The notes under the pieces are model-generated. The model worked only from the letters and a program-made list of their open reading frames with translations. It was not told the origin of the DNA and made no database searches. Both the position numbers and the translations under genes were made by a program. Below are positions 23,898-36,600 of a stretch of 64,000 nt of DNA, one piece after another. Source of the DNA: Rotaria sordida. Taxonomy: Eukaryota > Rotifera > Eurotatoria > Philodinida > Philodinidae. Position 1 is the first letter of the stretch. Each line of letters starts with the position of its first letter. Location: contig CAJNOL010000379.1 in assembly GCA_905250125.1 (NCBI GenBank), positions 1-64,000 on the forward strand. Reading direction: 5' to 3'.

Positions 23898-26161
23898 GTT
23901 GAGTAGTTTACGAACAAAATAAGTAAGACTAAAATGATTACAAAAAAAAAACAGTGTATTTCTTCTATCAAAAAAATAATCATATATGACATGTTACTTT
24001 GAGCAACATCCTCAGAAACAAAATAAAAAGAAAAATAAGGATATCCAAAATAAAATTGTGTAATAGATTTTTTTCTATATAGGTTAAAAAAACCAGACAC
24101 TTGTAATGTCGGTTATGGCCTAAAAAATGAAAATTCTCAGGTGAAATTGATGTTATATTAAATAGAACAGAATATGACGAAACCTCTGAAAAAGAAAATT
24201 TTTATTTGTTTATAAGATATTTTTCTTTTATGACTAGGTGAATAACTTACGCTTGTCATTTAAATAAATTTGGCTGAAAAGACACGTAAACATCATGGAT
24301 ACGAAGTTTTCTATGCTTTTTTTTTTAAATGATCGTACTCAAATTTTCTTAACCAACTAAATATCTACTGTAACACTTCACCTTCTATTTTTTTTTTCTT
24401 TTTTTCTCTCTTTTATTTCTATCAATATTACGCCTATACACTTTAGTTGGACATATATAAAATATTGACGAGAAATGTTTCATTTGTATGTTGATGTAAA
24501 AAACTCATACGATAATGCCATTTTTTTGCTAAGAATACTGTTTAAAAAAAATGGAGGGGAAAGGGTTCGTGTCGTTTAAATAGTCAAACACAATAAAATA
24601 ATATAAGAGGAATAATTGAAAGAAAGAAAAAAGAAATTGAACTACAATTAGCTTATACATCGAACAGTGTTTTTTATGGAGAACTTTGAAAGCTATTGTT
24701 GTTCTGATTGCTATTGTTGTTGGTCGTATTATAAGGAAATGACGATGTGAGTTGAAAGAACGAAAGAATCAATGAAAGAAAAAAAATGCACCCTCACAGA
24801 ATACGTTATATTCTAAAAATAATGAATAAAAAGTTAAAGAATGAAAAAAGAAATTACTTATCTGTCTTATTTCTTTTCATTTACACATCATACGATTAAT
24901 AGCTATTGTCTAGTCAATACTTTCATTTCAATAGAAATCTCATTATATGTTTTAACAATATTAATCAATCTCATATAATTTATGTATTCTATCTGACAAT
25001 CTAATTTCAGATTTATTTTTCATTGTGTCTATTAAATCTAGTTCTTAATAAATCTCACTTATCAAATATAAGACAACTATTGGAATTCATCTTTTATATT
25101 TCATCTCTTAACATAGACATGTCAATGTATATGAAATTGCTTCCATACTATCTTTGTTCATCAATATATTGCTTTTTTTCTTTTTCTTTTTTTTTTTTTT
25201 TTTGAAATCGAGAAGATAAGAAATTCTAGGCAAAAGAAAAAAAAAGAAGAATATTACTTCTATTATTTGCGCAAGTTATATAAGAACTATATATATGGTT
25301 TCTCTATAGAATAGTATTGAAAGAAAAAAGAATCGAATGCCTTAACACCTATATAAGATGTGACAGGTAATATGATCAAAGGCTAAAGTATTTCGAACAT
25401 ACAATAATAATCATCTATCATCATCGTTTTTTTTCCTTATTGAGTTTTTTGTTTATAAAAAAAAAAAAAAAAAAAAAAAAAGTAGAAAAGGAAGTTCTTC
25501 TTGAAATAGAATCTAACAAAAACAAAAATTCTGTCATCACGAGATGAGATTATTTCCTGAAAAAAAAAACTAAACTATTCTTACAACTTATTCTTATTAT
25601 TTGTACTGTTGTTGCTAGCAACCGAGACTATGTTTTTTTCTTTTTTTACTAACGAAAAAATATTTCATTAATGATCATGCGAATAATCGTTACAGTGCAT
25701 GATATTTTTTTTATCTTTTATGATCTATGGGCATATTTATTAGTAAAAAAGTTAATGAAGCATAAAAAAACATGTCACATTGAAAACAAATGACGATGAA
25801 TCAAAAGAAAAAAGTGAAATATGAAAAACAAAAATTTTCATCTATCAGACATACAATATTTTATTTCTTGTCGGTACTTTGACCCTAGTGACATGCTTTA
25901 AGATTATATTATACATATCTGTACATTAAGAGTCAATAACACAATGTATGGTTGAAGTATAATGAAAAGAGAACATAGAAACATAATTTAATTTTCTATT
26001 TTTTTAATTATAAAATAAAATAAAAATATGGAATCAAACAGAATGAAATTCTTATGAATTATTTATTAATAATCAATAGAAGAGTAGAACTGTTTATAGT
26101 ATATGTATGAGTTCTATTTGGAATTGAAAGACAAAAACAAATAAAATAAAGATTTTTTTTT
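23898..26161. other. Long gene-free interval upstream of PRKX-like gene
   Basis: Likely 5' flank and untranslated region of the kinase gene; splice-like signals around 24070-24250 could mark non-coding 5' exons. It carries long T/A homopolymers, including an uninterrupted A run at about 25458-25481. No protein-coding frame recognised. Confidence 0.4.
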
Positions 26162-26422
26162 TTAAACATACGCTGGTTTTTTAAATATCAATGCAGCAAA
26201 AAAGATAATGATTACAGTTGCATAAATACTTGATAAAGTATCATTAGATCTAGAATCATGTTGTAATATTCCCGATGATGATGGAATAGGAGTTTTTTTC
26301 ATAATTGGTATCGAACAATTATCAAATATATTTCGTAATTTACATTGAGGAAATGAATTGAATTTCTTAATTTTTTTCTTTGGTAAAAAATAATTAGACT
26401 TTTTATCCATTTCATGTACCAT
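26162..26422 (-). CDS. Small predicted tail-anchored membrane protein
   Basis: Single open frame from ATG 26422 giving about 86 residues (a longer start at 26455 is also open). The N-terminal part is Lys-rich (FLPKKKIKKF), a Ser/Thr/Pro linker follows, and residues ~63-80 form one hydrophobic helix (IYATVIIIFFAALIF) followed by KKPAYV. This topology fits a C-terminally anchored ER or mitochondrial outer-membrane protein. No family is recognised. It could be the last exon of a longer gene, because an acceptor-like CTCTAG lies upstream at about 26457. Confidence 0.5.
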   Translation of the reverse strand: MVHEMDKKSNYFLPKKKIKKFNSFPQCKLRNIFDNCSIPIMKKTPIPSSSGILQHDSRSNDTLSSIYATVIIIFFAALIFKKPAYV

Positions 26423-26455
26423 GTTTTGTATCAAACTAATGTCAAGGAACAACAA

Positions 26456-27507
26456 CTAGAGTCGAGGTATCAAGAATAAATACCATTATGCATACAAGAA
26501 AAAGAAAAGTAGGGCAGACAGAAGGAAGAAAACAATAAACAAGATAGCATTTATATATACATTATGAGGTTTGGGCACTGCAAACTATTCTATGTAAATA
26601 AAACTCTTGCAGTTGGTTAGTATTTACTGAAATACTACTATATTGTTTTTCTCATTATTCAGGACAAGAAGAATACTGTAATAAATCTTCGAAGTCAATC
26701 ATTTCCAAGTAATTAGGCATAAAAATACATGTATTTTGAAGGTAAAAAAAATTCTTCCTAGGAAAAAAAATAGCATGATCATTATCATTATCTTTTTGCG
26801 TAATTGAATGAAATTATTATTATTGACATTGATAGAATAATCTAATGACACATATGTGTCTTTGACATAAAAATATATGTAAAGAAAAATATGAAATATA
26901 GAGGGATGAAATCTTTTTCCTATGAATTCTATTTATTCATTTAAGAAAGAAAATAATGTGTATAGATAGATCTATTGATAGATTTATTAGGTAATTATCA
27001 AGACTGAGAAAATTTAGAATATTTAGCTTTTAGTCTATCTTAAAAATTAACAACATCTTCATCATGTTTTTAATATAGAAATATGTGAAAAAGCTATTTG
27101 TGATCTATAATTATTTTTTTTGTATTATGCTAGAAAAAAGAACATAAACAAAAAGAAAAACTGTTGAATCATAATTATCAAGTTATATGAAAATCATACC
27201 AAAATAGAAATGTGTAATTTGCAAATCAAATGTGTTGAAAGTGTTGTTAATTTTTCTATTAGTAGAGCAAGATATGACTTCGTCTATTTATTAATATTAT
27301 GAATAAAAAATGATAGTGTGCAAGATTACTGAACATTAATTAATATGACTTTTCTATGAAATGTTCTGGTACCAATTGTAAATAAAATTAGAATATTTCG
27401 ATTAGATTTATACGTAGAAAAATATCTAGAAAATGAAATTATTTTACTGGCTCTCAATGTATCCATCGATACTAAAAAATTAATCATTTTCATCCTTTTT
27501 CTACAGT
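26456..27507. other. Intergenic, no gene seen
   Basis: AT-rich DNA without coding signal between the small membrane-protein gene and the structured RNA candidate. Confidence 0.4.
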
Positions 27508-27516
27508 TTATATACC
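27508..27516 (+). promoter_or_regulatory. TATA-like element upstream of RNA candidate
   Basis: TTTATATAC lies 22-30 bp before the terminal stem of the candidate RNA, the spacing expected for a Pol III type-3 promoter. A proximal sequence element could not be identified. Confidence 0.35.
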
Positions 27517-27529
27517 CAGGTCGAGACGA

Positions 27530-27632
27530 ACAGAACGAAAACGCGTGTGATCACTCGAAGAGACTTTGGAAAAAAGCCTTGAACGTGCTGCACAGCAGTA
27601 GGCAAACTCGTTTGTTCACAATGCGCGTTTTA
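27530..27632 (+). ncRNA. Candidate structured small RNA (Pol III type)
   Basis: A locally GC-rich island in AT-rich DNA. The ends pair: AAAACGCG at 27538-27545 with CGCGTTTT at 27624-27631, then after a small bulge TGTGA (27546-27550) with TCACA (27616-27620). An inner dyad GTGCTGCACAGCAG sits near 27586-27599. The 3' end is a T4 tract, a Pol III terminator. The length (~100 nt) and bulged terminal stem recall Y RNA/stem-bulge RNAs, but no family consensus was matched. No open frame explains it. Confidence 0.4.
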
Positions 27633-29150
27633 AAAAATACTCCGAATAAACGAACACATTTTCGTTCTATTTACCTCGATCTGATATACTGATTTTGGCC
27701 GACCTATTTAAATAATTTTCAATTAATTTCTAATTTTTTTGTCTTCTTTTTTATTGACAATTTTGTTGACTCTTTCATTTTTTTTTCGTTCCAATACATT
27801 ATGCTTTACTACAAACCATGAAACAACTAATAATTATACTTCGATGATTGATTTTTAATTAAAAATTATTAGGAAGTACTACCTTCGTGTTATCAATTGG
27901 AAGTTTTAAAAGTATTTTATTATGAGGGTTATCAAACTTTCTGATTTATCTAGGAGAATGCTGGTTTTTAAGGCTTTCTCCTAATGAAAAAAACTCTTGA
28001 TATCAAGATCTGTTTTCTAAGATTTTCTACGGGTTTTTATTTTTTCTTCATCCCGACTCTTAGTAACATGTTTAACCAACAAGAAAAATGATCTTATATC
28101 GCGATGTGATGTTAGATCCCACGCGAAACAGAAGAAGCATCCATTAACTAGATGCGACCAGTTGGGGGCTGATCTTCTTAATGGTGAAAATGTACCTCAT
28201 TTACCAAAATTAGTTCAATTTGCTTTTTTTTTCTATACCGATCTTAAACGCCTATTGTGAATCTATTTTGAGTTACGTGAAATTTTTGTGAAATAATAAT
28301 CAAAATAAAATGAAAAAATGATCATATTTACGCTGAATTAAGATGAAGACTTAGTTCAATTGTATAGAATTTTATTAATATCTCTTACATAAATCGAATT
28401 TGTTGTAACAAATCCAGTCATCAGAAAAATACTCTCATGTTGTAAAAGTACGACGTACTGTACGGTAAATAGTTGATTTTTTTCTATATGTTTATTTTGT
28501 TTGTATAATTTCATGAGCCTATACGAAAAGATTAATAATATATGTAAAATACGTGTGATCATATTTCTTTATTTTAATGTGACTTTTCAGCAAACTTACT
28601 ATAATTGCGTTATTAGAAGGAAGTAACAAGCGCTTCTGCAAATGAAAATTCAAGCTTTTCTCTAGAAAATGCCACTGAATGATTTCTATTTTCGAAAGAA
28701 GCTTCTGGTTTTTCTCATGATTTAAAAAAAAAACTTCTGATTTATTTGAGGACATCTTCAAATTTCGAAAATATCGGTTTGGCAATCTTGTTCACTACTT
28801 AAATTATATACACATACTATCTTATTGAACAAATTGTGTACTTATTTGAATTATGAATTAGATATTCTATTTAATCATACAAATAATAAATAAAAAAAAA
28901 TATTTCTGAAAAACTACAAACAATATATACTTTTAATAGTAATATTCAAGAAAAAAAAATTTCCTATTCTTATTTTTGCAAGTCGTAGAATATCGAAAGT
29001 AATTCGCGCCTCGTAGAAAAAATTTCATCGAAAAAAAAAAGTATAAAATAAATAATAGATTTTTGTAAATTTTGTTAATCATTGAAGTACGTCGATTAGT
29101 GTTGTTTTTTTTCTTTTATTAATTAATACGATTAAAATTCATTTCGAATT
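27633..29150. other. Intergenic, no gene seen
   Basis: AT-rich. A short hairpin at about 27952-27985 (TAGGAGAA ... TTCTCCTA) is the only structure noted. It ends at the ATG of the RS-protein gene. Confidence 0.4.
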
Positions 29151-31278
29151 ATGTCGATTCAACGCACAGCTGAATCGGCTTTACATGCACTTCAAGAACT
29201 TTATAATGCAATTGATTTATCAAGTCAACAACAAAGTTCAATGTCAATCAATGATAGCGAAAATCTTGTTCAAGCTCTTTGTAATCTTTCACAACTTATC
29301 AATCATATTAATCAGACAGGCATGTGTGGTCATACATCTATAATGAATACACATTTAGATTCAAAACGATTTGATCGAAAAAGAGTAAACAAATTCATTG
29401 CTCCTCATCTAACTAATTATGATGAAAATATAATGATGGATTCAACAACAATTGGATCATCATTACAATCTGGACAATCTTATGGTGAATGTGTATTGTA
29501 TCATCCTATTCGTATAACAACAACTTGTGCTGATGGACCTACTGTATTACATGAAAATGATTTTGTCAGAAACGAAAGACAATATCGAAAAGATCATGAT
29601 CATAATAAACGTGAGTTGTATGTAGGAGAATACGTTAGCAAGACAATACAGAGTATAATTCAATTGATGATTAATGAAATAATCGTATATTAAATAGGTT
29701 TTGTTTGTTTATGTAATAGGATTTCCACATCATAATCATATCAAGAAAAATCATAAACGAATGTTGAGAAGTTATGACCGTCATTCGACGAACATCAGTC
29801 GAGCTAGTCGATGTATATGTTTTTCATTTTTCTATTATTTTATTTTATCTATATCATAGCAAGTCGTAGTGGATCTAGAAGATCTCGTATGTCTCATCGA
29901 AGTCAACGATCAACTCATGGACGAGGTAATCAAGGAATAAAATCAAGCAAACTTGAGAAATGATATAATTTTGGCCTAGCAAGTCAATCACGTGACCGTA
30001 GTTCACGTTCAAGTCGTCGATCATCTCGTTATTCACAAAGTTCAAGAAGTAAACATCGACGATCGCAAAGTCATGGACGTAGTAAGTGGACATCATGAAG
30101 TAGTTCTTCGTATTGAATTATTTATCATATAGGAAATCGATCAAGTCAAAGAAGAAGTCGACAATCTCGTTCAAGTCAACGTGAAGAAATTATAGAAAAA
30201 AAAATTAATTAAAATCTATTTATTTCGTTCATTAGGTCGTAGTCGAAGTCGTCGACGAAGTTCACATAGTAAGTCAAACAATTTCTTAAATAAATAATTA
30301 TTCTATTATCTACACATTATTTCCAGAACGTCGATCAGCTGATCTTCAAAATCGACGACATTAGTAAGAATTTTGATAGAATTTTTCTTCATCAATACTT
30401 CTACTACTGGAAAATTTTTATTTGTTTTGAAGATAAATTTTCTCTTGCATGTTCTCTTGTAGTCATCATCAAATACCTTCACATCCAGTTTTGAACGTAA
30501 CAAATCCAACTGCTTCATCTTATCCTTCGAATCAAATCGGTTCAACATCAATGGGAATTCAACCATCAACACAGCAGCCTTATATTCGTTCATTACCTTC
30601 ACCAGCTCCAATTACAACTACTAGTAACGATCGTATACTACCAGCACCAACATTTACTCCAACTATGCCTTTACCTCCACCTCCAACTATTTCTTCATTA
30701 CATCATCCTCATTCTTCTTCACAAATGCCAATGCAACAACAACAGCATCAACTACCTTCTATTATTCATGATAATAATACTCCTTTACATCGACGTATCA
30801 ACAATCCATTTAGTGATCAATCTTCATCATATCAACAAGTTCCAGTATCAACAACAAGTACAGGGAATACAGCATTATTATCACAACAACAACAACAACC
30901 ATCATCATTATTATCATCTACCAATCCTATGTTGAATATTTCCACTCAAAATGATGTTTTATCTTCTAGTATTTCGCCGCTTCAAACAACAAATAGTGCA
31001 TTTACATCACGTTCAGATAATTGTCCAGAATGTCGAGCTATAACGTAAGTTGTATCAATTATATAAATTTTCTTTTGTCTAATGAAAATCTTTGATCTAT
31101 TCAAAGACGTCTTCTTCAATGGGCACCATTGAAATGTTATGATGCAGCAGGAATACGTCGTGGTGTGTTTTTAGCTGGTCCAAAAAGTGAACAATTACTC
31201 AAAGCACTTTATTCATCTATAAAAGATTCATCTTTATCATTAGACGATATTGAAAATTGTTTATGTGATGATGAATAA
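29151..31278 (+). CDS. RS-repeat protein assembled from micro-exons, unknown family
   Basis: Nine exons close in phase: 29151-29610, 29720-29812, 29860-29925, 29980-30081, 30133-30180, 30236-30268, 30327-30363, 30463-31044 and 31107-31278, for 530 residues. The N-terminus is helical (ALHALQELYNAIDLSSQQQ). Exons 2-7 (33-102 nt) encode almost only Arg/Ser dipeptides (SRSGSRRSRMSHRSQR, SQSRDRSSRSSRRSSR, RRSRSRRRSSH). Exon 8 is Pro/Gln/Ser-rich with poly-Gln. The C-terminus has a CPEC motif and a conserved-looking block (LLQWAPLKCYDAAGIRRGVF) ending in an acidic tail. RS domains mediate splicing-factor contacts in nuclear speckles, so a splicing or mRNA role is plausible; there is no RRM. The many small in-phase RS exons would allow exon skipping without frameshift. 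Confidence 0.75.
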
Positions 31279-31975
31279 ATCAAATAAATTTATTTCTATC
31301 ATTCATTTTGTTTTTTATTCATATTCAAATTTCAATAGAATTTTAAAAGATTTAAAATTGAAAATATTTTCTATTCATCATAATCAAATATGCAAAAATA
31401 AAGTATTCTTTCACTTAATTCATACTCATTTATCGAAAAAAAAAAAAATTTTATTGAAATTCAAGATCATTCTATGTATTGAAATAAAAGGTTAATTTAA
31501 ACTTAACTCGAACGAATTGCTCTATCATGGAATTGTTCTTAGTCAATTATTGATTACAAAGGCACGTTGGTATTTTAATCTACGTTGTAAATAAAGTTTA
31601 GACTGTTACAAGAATTTGGATTAGACACATTCGTTGACATTTTCAAACTGTATTTTGTTGTTATTTTCTGTCGTTATAAACAATACTTTTTTTAGTTTAA
31701 ATACAATAAAGTCAGGCCCACACTGATGTCAAATACATGTTAACCTTATACTAGATTACTCGTATTTTTTTAATATTCAGAACAAAAAATGTCATATACT
31801 ATCTAAACCTCAAGGATCTGTTTTTCTTTTTAAATAAATCTCAAACCGCGAATATTTGTTTATAGATTACAGGTCTATATAAGCGTCAAGAAAGTTTAAA
31901 ATATCGTTTATTTTTATATTAATAAACTTCAGTTTTACTTTTACATTCGGACTTCATACATAACAATACGTGATT
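31279..31975. other. Intergenic, no gene seen
   Basis: 3' flank of the RS gene and 5' flank of the hevein/DPBB gene. No coding signal. Confidence 0.4.
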
Positions 31976-33130
31976 ATGATTGCTGTTATCTTACTACTAT
32001 TCTCATTTGTGAATAGTGTTGGTAAGTTGGACAAGAAAAAAAAAGTTTTTAATAACAAACAACTACGTAGTTATTATGTTTTCTAGCTAGTAACTGCTTG
32101 ATTGGTTCATCATGTGGTGCTGGCCGCTGCTGTTCTTCATTTGGTTATTGTGGCACAGGTGTCCAATTTTGTGGTACAACTGGAGGAGTATATGCTACCC
32201 GTGATTGTCGTGTAGTAGGTTGTCCAAGCGGTGGTTGCTGTTCACGTTTTGGATAGTACGTATTGCATATTATTTAAATAAGTTATTTAAAATGCATGAC
32301 TTTTGATAAATTAGTTGTGGTACAACAGCTGAACATTGCGGTGGTATTCTTGTACCTAATCCAGCAATTGGTAACTGCCGAGTAACTGGCTGTTCAGCTG
32401 GTTCATGCTGTTCACCATATGGATAGTATGAAATTTTTTTTTTTTTATACAAGAGAAATTTTTATTTGTACATTGTTTTATTATCTGTAGTTGTGGAAAT
32501 ACAGCCGCTTATTGTGGTACGATATCTTATGGCAATTGTGCTTATACAGCATGTGCTAGTAATCTCTGTTGTACACAACATGGATAGTATGTAATTTATT
32601 TCTTTTTTCTTTTTTATAATACAATTCTAATGTATATAGTTGTGGTGCAGTTGGTGCTTCTTGTGTATCACGAAAATTATTAAATAATATTACGCCAGCA
32701 TCAATTGAAGGTGAATTTCAAGGTCAAGCAACATATTATAATGAAACTAAAGTTAGTTCGGACTATTCAACATGTGGTACTGAACGAGCACGTTCATTGA
32801 ATGAAGATGATGAAATAATTTATACAGCTGCTCTTAATCAAGCACAATTCGATCCATATACTGTTGATGGTATTCCAAGTAACAATCCAATTTGTCAAAA
32901 GAAAGCTTTAGTAAAAGGTCCACAAGGTGAAATAATTGTTCGATTTGTTGATCGATGTCCTGAATGTAAAGAAGGTAAAAGAAAAAAAAACACTTGATTG
33001 GATTTAATTATATTCTTGCTTTTATGTTATTCTTTTCTTAGGTGATCTTGGTTTGACAGAAGAAGCATTTCTTGCTGTTAATGGTGAACTTGGTACTGGT
33101 GAAACCAATGTTGAATGGCATTTTATTTAA
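31976..33130 (+). CDS. Secreted hevein-like (CBM18) plus double-psi beta-barrel protein
   Basis: Six exons (31976-32021, 32087-32255, 32315-32425, 32491-32586, 32640-32974, 33042-33130) give 281 residues. Residues 1-15 are a signal peptide. Then come Cys-rich modules of chitin-binding type-1 style: CGAGRCCSSFGYCGTGVQFCG, then repeats ending CCSRFGYCG, CCSPYGYCG and CCTQHGYCG. Each of the last three boundaries is split by an intron at the same place, inside the Tyr codon. The C-terminal ~130 residues form a barwin/expansin-like double-psi beta-barrel: GQATYYNE, STCG, VRFVDRCPECKEGDLGLTEE. This hevein-plus-DPBB layout is that of plant PR-4/WIN proteins and some fungal CBM18 proteins. It probably binds chitin or polysaccharide outside the cell. 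Horizontal origin is possible but not shown here; codon use and introns look native. Confidence 0.8.
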
Positions 33131-33460
33131 AGACATAAATAAATAAATATTTATAACGAAATAGAAAGAAAAACAACTTATTAAAAGAATTTTTCTTTTT
33201 TTTTTTTTCTTTCAATACATTCATATCGATAATTCCGCTCTTCTGTTCTTTGCCATATATAAATAAAAGAATTTGCTATAGAATTCATATGCATCATGGC
33301 ATCCAGGATTCTCTACAAAATTGTGATGAAGAAAGATAAAAAGCTGTCACTAACAATGAATCCTTGTTGTTACAGAAAAAGAAATTAATTAATTTTTCCT
33401 TCTTCATTTTTTTTCTCGTCTATAAACAACCAGAAAAGAAAGTATTACTTTCATCAAGTT
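33131..33460. promoter_or_regulatory. Upstream region of guanylate cyclase first exon 1a
   Basis: Non-coding 330 bp with T-rich tracts. It should contain the promoter for exon 1a. Confidence 0.35.
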
Positions 33461-33623
33461 ATGGTTTACGGTATTCTATTAGAAAGCGTTATTCATAATT
33501 TTATTCTTGAAAAATATAATAAAATTCTTTTGAAACAAGTTGAAGACTATTTACAACATGGTTTAACTAATATACATCTCTTCGAGCTCTATGATGATAA
33601 TCTGATGGTCGGTATTGCTGAAG
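33461..33623 (+). other. Alternative first exon 1a of the guanylate cyclase
   Basis: Opens [20 protein letters not shown] and ends ATT GCT GAA G|gtatg in phase 1. It encodes the same N-terminal H-NOX helix and strand segment as exon 1b ([19 protein letters not shown], ending ATT GCT CAG A|gtagg in the same phase). Only one of the two can be used per transcript, because each begins with its own Met and both fit the same exon 2. Confidence 0.75.
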
Positions 33624-36600
33624 GTATGAATTCATATTCATTAGTTATTCTTTGATGATTTTAATTAAGCCGTCATTTTTTTTTCTCTAAATCAAATGTT
33701 TTAAATAACTCGTAGAGAAAATGACTATCTAATGAGCTATATTAATGAGAGAGAAAGATTATTAGAATAATAATGCACTCATTCGTCTTCTTGTCATTTA
33801 TATCTACATCTATATATTTGTATATCTAAATATAGTTATATAGATATATAGACATATATATAAAGAAACCTTTAATGAATGCACATAAAAATTAAAAAGT
33901 AAAACTCAAAGATGATCTACGGTATTCTGCTTGAGAGTGTTCGTTATGGAGTCCGTGAAGTATATGGGCACGAAACATGGAAAAGGATAGTACAGGAAAT
34001 GAATTTTGAACATGAATCATTTACGACACTTGGCCGTTATGATGAATCATTAATTGACAGAATTGCTCAGAGTAGGATAATATATATATATATATATATA
34101 TACAAATATATTGAAATAAATTTATTTTAGCTTTATCGGACATCTTACATGAAGGTGAACCCGATTTATATATGCAATTTTTTGGTGAAAGTTTTGTAAA
34201 ATTTTTTACAAATTATGGTTATGATAAAATTTTACGTGTTGCTGGAAGACATTTTCGAGATTTTCTTCATTCAATTGATCAATTACATGATTCAACTCGA
34301 TTTAGTTTTCCAAAAATGAAATCACCATTATTTCATGTTACTGACGAAGATGATAATGGTGCTATTTTACATTATAAGTAATATGCAAAAACAACATATT
34401 TTTTTAATAAAGAAGAAAAGTATACTTTGTTTTTGTTTATTTTTAAGATCAAAACGTCGTGGTTTTCAACGATATATTGTTGGACAATTAAAAGAATGTG
34501 CATTAAGATTTTTTCAAGAAGAAATATCTGTTCGTATTCAAGATGATATATCAACAAATGAATGTAAGAATTTTACATTTATTGAAAATGAAACAATAAA
34601 GAAATTTATTTATTTAGATACTTATATTATTTTTCGTGTGAATTTTAATAATTTTATAGCCCGTTCAACACAGAGACGTCTTATGCAAGGTCCAAAATTT
34701 CCCGATCTAACAAGTGCAACATTTTTTAAAGTAAGAGAAAAAAAACATTCAGCGTTCTTTTATCTACAAGAGATCATTCGAGAAACAAAAAAAAAAAAAG
34801 AAAATATATGTGCAAGTAATAAAGCTAAGACTTTTCTAAATAATGTCTTCGGCTTATTGAGGTCGATATATTCATAAATTGCTTTGCAAGATCAAATGAT
34901 CTACTTTTGTTCTCTTTTAGGTATTTCCATTTGCTATTTTACTTGATCCACATATGCGCATATTTTATATGGGCGATTCAATAAGAAATATTTTTTCAGC
35001 TGATACAGTGTTAATTGGACGTTGTCTGAATGATGTGTTTCGTCTTGTTCGACCAGATATACCACTTGAATGGACCAAAGTTTGTTTTTTTCGACGTTTT
35101 CTGCATAAAAAACAAAACAAAAACAAAAAACATTTTAATTATGGAAATATTTTCCTTAGGTACTGTCATACGGTCGACATATTGTATTTGTTATTGAAAG
35201 TATAATTCCACTTCGTACAAATTTATCAATATTTGCACAAAAATTCGGTTCAGATAATACTCTAATACGTCTTAAAGGACAAATGAAATTAATAACAGCT
35301 TGGAATATGATTGCTTTTCTTTGTCATCCAATGTATATTTCAATATAAAAAATATATAATTTTCTAATAAATTAATTTTCTTAATTTAGATTAGCAACAA
35401 CAGAAGATATGCTTTCTGTTGGTTTAGTTTTACATGATTTACATTTTTATGATGGTAGTAGTGAAATTCTTATTGCTGGTATGCAACATGCTCGAACATT
35501 ACAAGCAGCTATAGATAAACAACATGCATGGATAACAAAATTACAAAGTTCAAAATTAGAATTACAAGAATGGCGTCGAAAAAGCAAACGTCTTTTATAT
35601 TCAATAATGCCAAGACATGTTGCACATATGTTACAAGATGGTGTTGTAGCTAATTCAATATGTGAAGTAAAGATAACAAAGAAAAACAAAGAAAAGAGAA
35701 TTCATTTATTTATTTATTTTAGTCTCATAAATTAATAACCGTTCTATTTGGATATTCAATTGATTTTAAAGATATTGTACAAAAATTAACTCCACAACAA
35801 ATTGTTGAATCAATCAATGCAACAGTTATTGCATTTGATCGTTGTGCAGAACATTTTGATGTATTTAAAGTTGAAACAAAAGCTGATTCATCATATATGG
35901 TTGTAGCTGGTATAAAAGATCGTTCAGTACAATTCCAACGACGTGAATCTACTGGAGTATAATTTTTTACTATTGAAATATTAATTAATATATTTTCTTT
36001 TTGTTTAAATAGAGTTATTCATCTATGTATAGTGTTTCAATGATTGATGATTTAGAATCTACAATGAAAAATCCATTAGGTCTTAATCAAGCAGAAATTA
36101 TTGCTGGTCTTGCACTTGAATTAATGAAAAGTTCAACAAAAGTTATAAATCCTGTTACAAAACAACCGTTTCAAGTGCAATTCGGTAGAAAAATTTTTCT
36201 TCCTGTTTATTTATATTCATTGTTATGGAAAAAAATGTCCTTATTTTTTCTCAATAGGTTTTCATTCCGGTCCAGCTGTCGGTGGAATAGTAGGTGCAAA
36301 AAATTTTCAATATTGTTTATTTGGTGATACAATCAATACAGTAAGATATAAAAGTTTATAATTGAGTATTCAAAATATTTTTTTTATCTTATTGTTTTTC
36401 TTTATTCTTCTTCTTCTTCTCTATTTAAGGCTAGTCGAATAACAACAACAGGAGAAGTAAATTTATGATTATAATAATAAAAATTTAATTTTGTTTATAT
36501 TTTTAGTCAGGTAGAATTCATTTAAGTAGTACATCATATGCACTTTTAAAAGATTCAATATATTTTCACCTACAATATAGAGGAAAAATAGAATTAAAAG

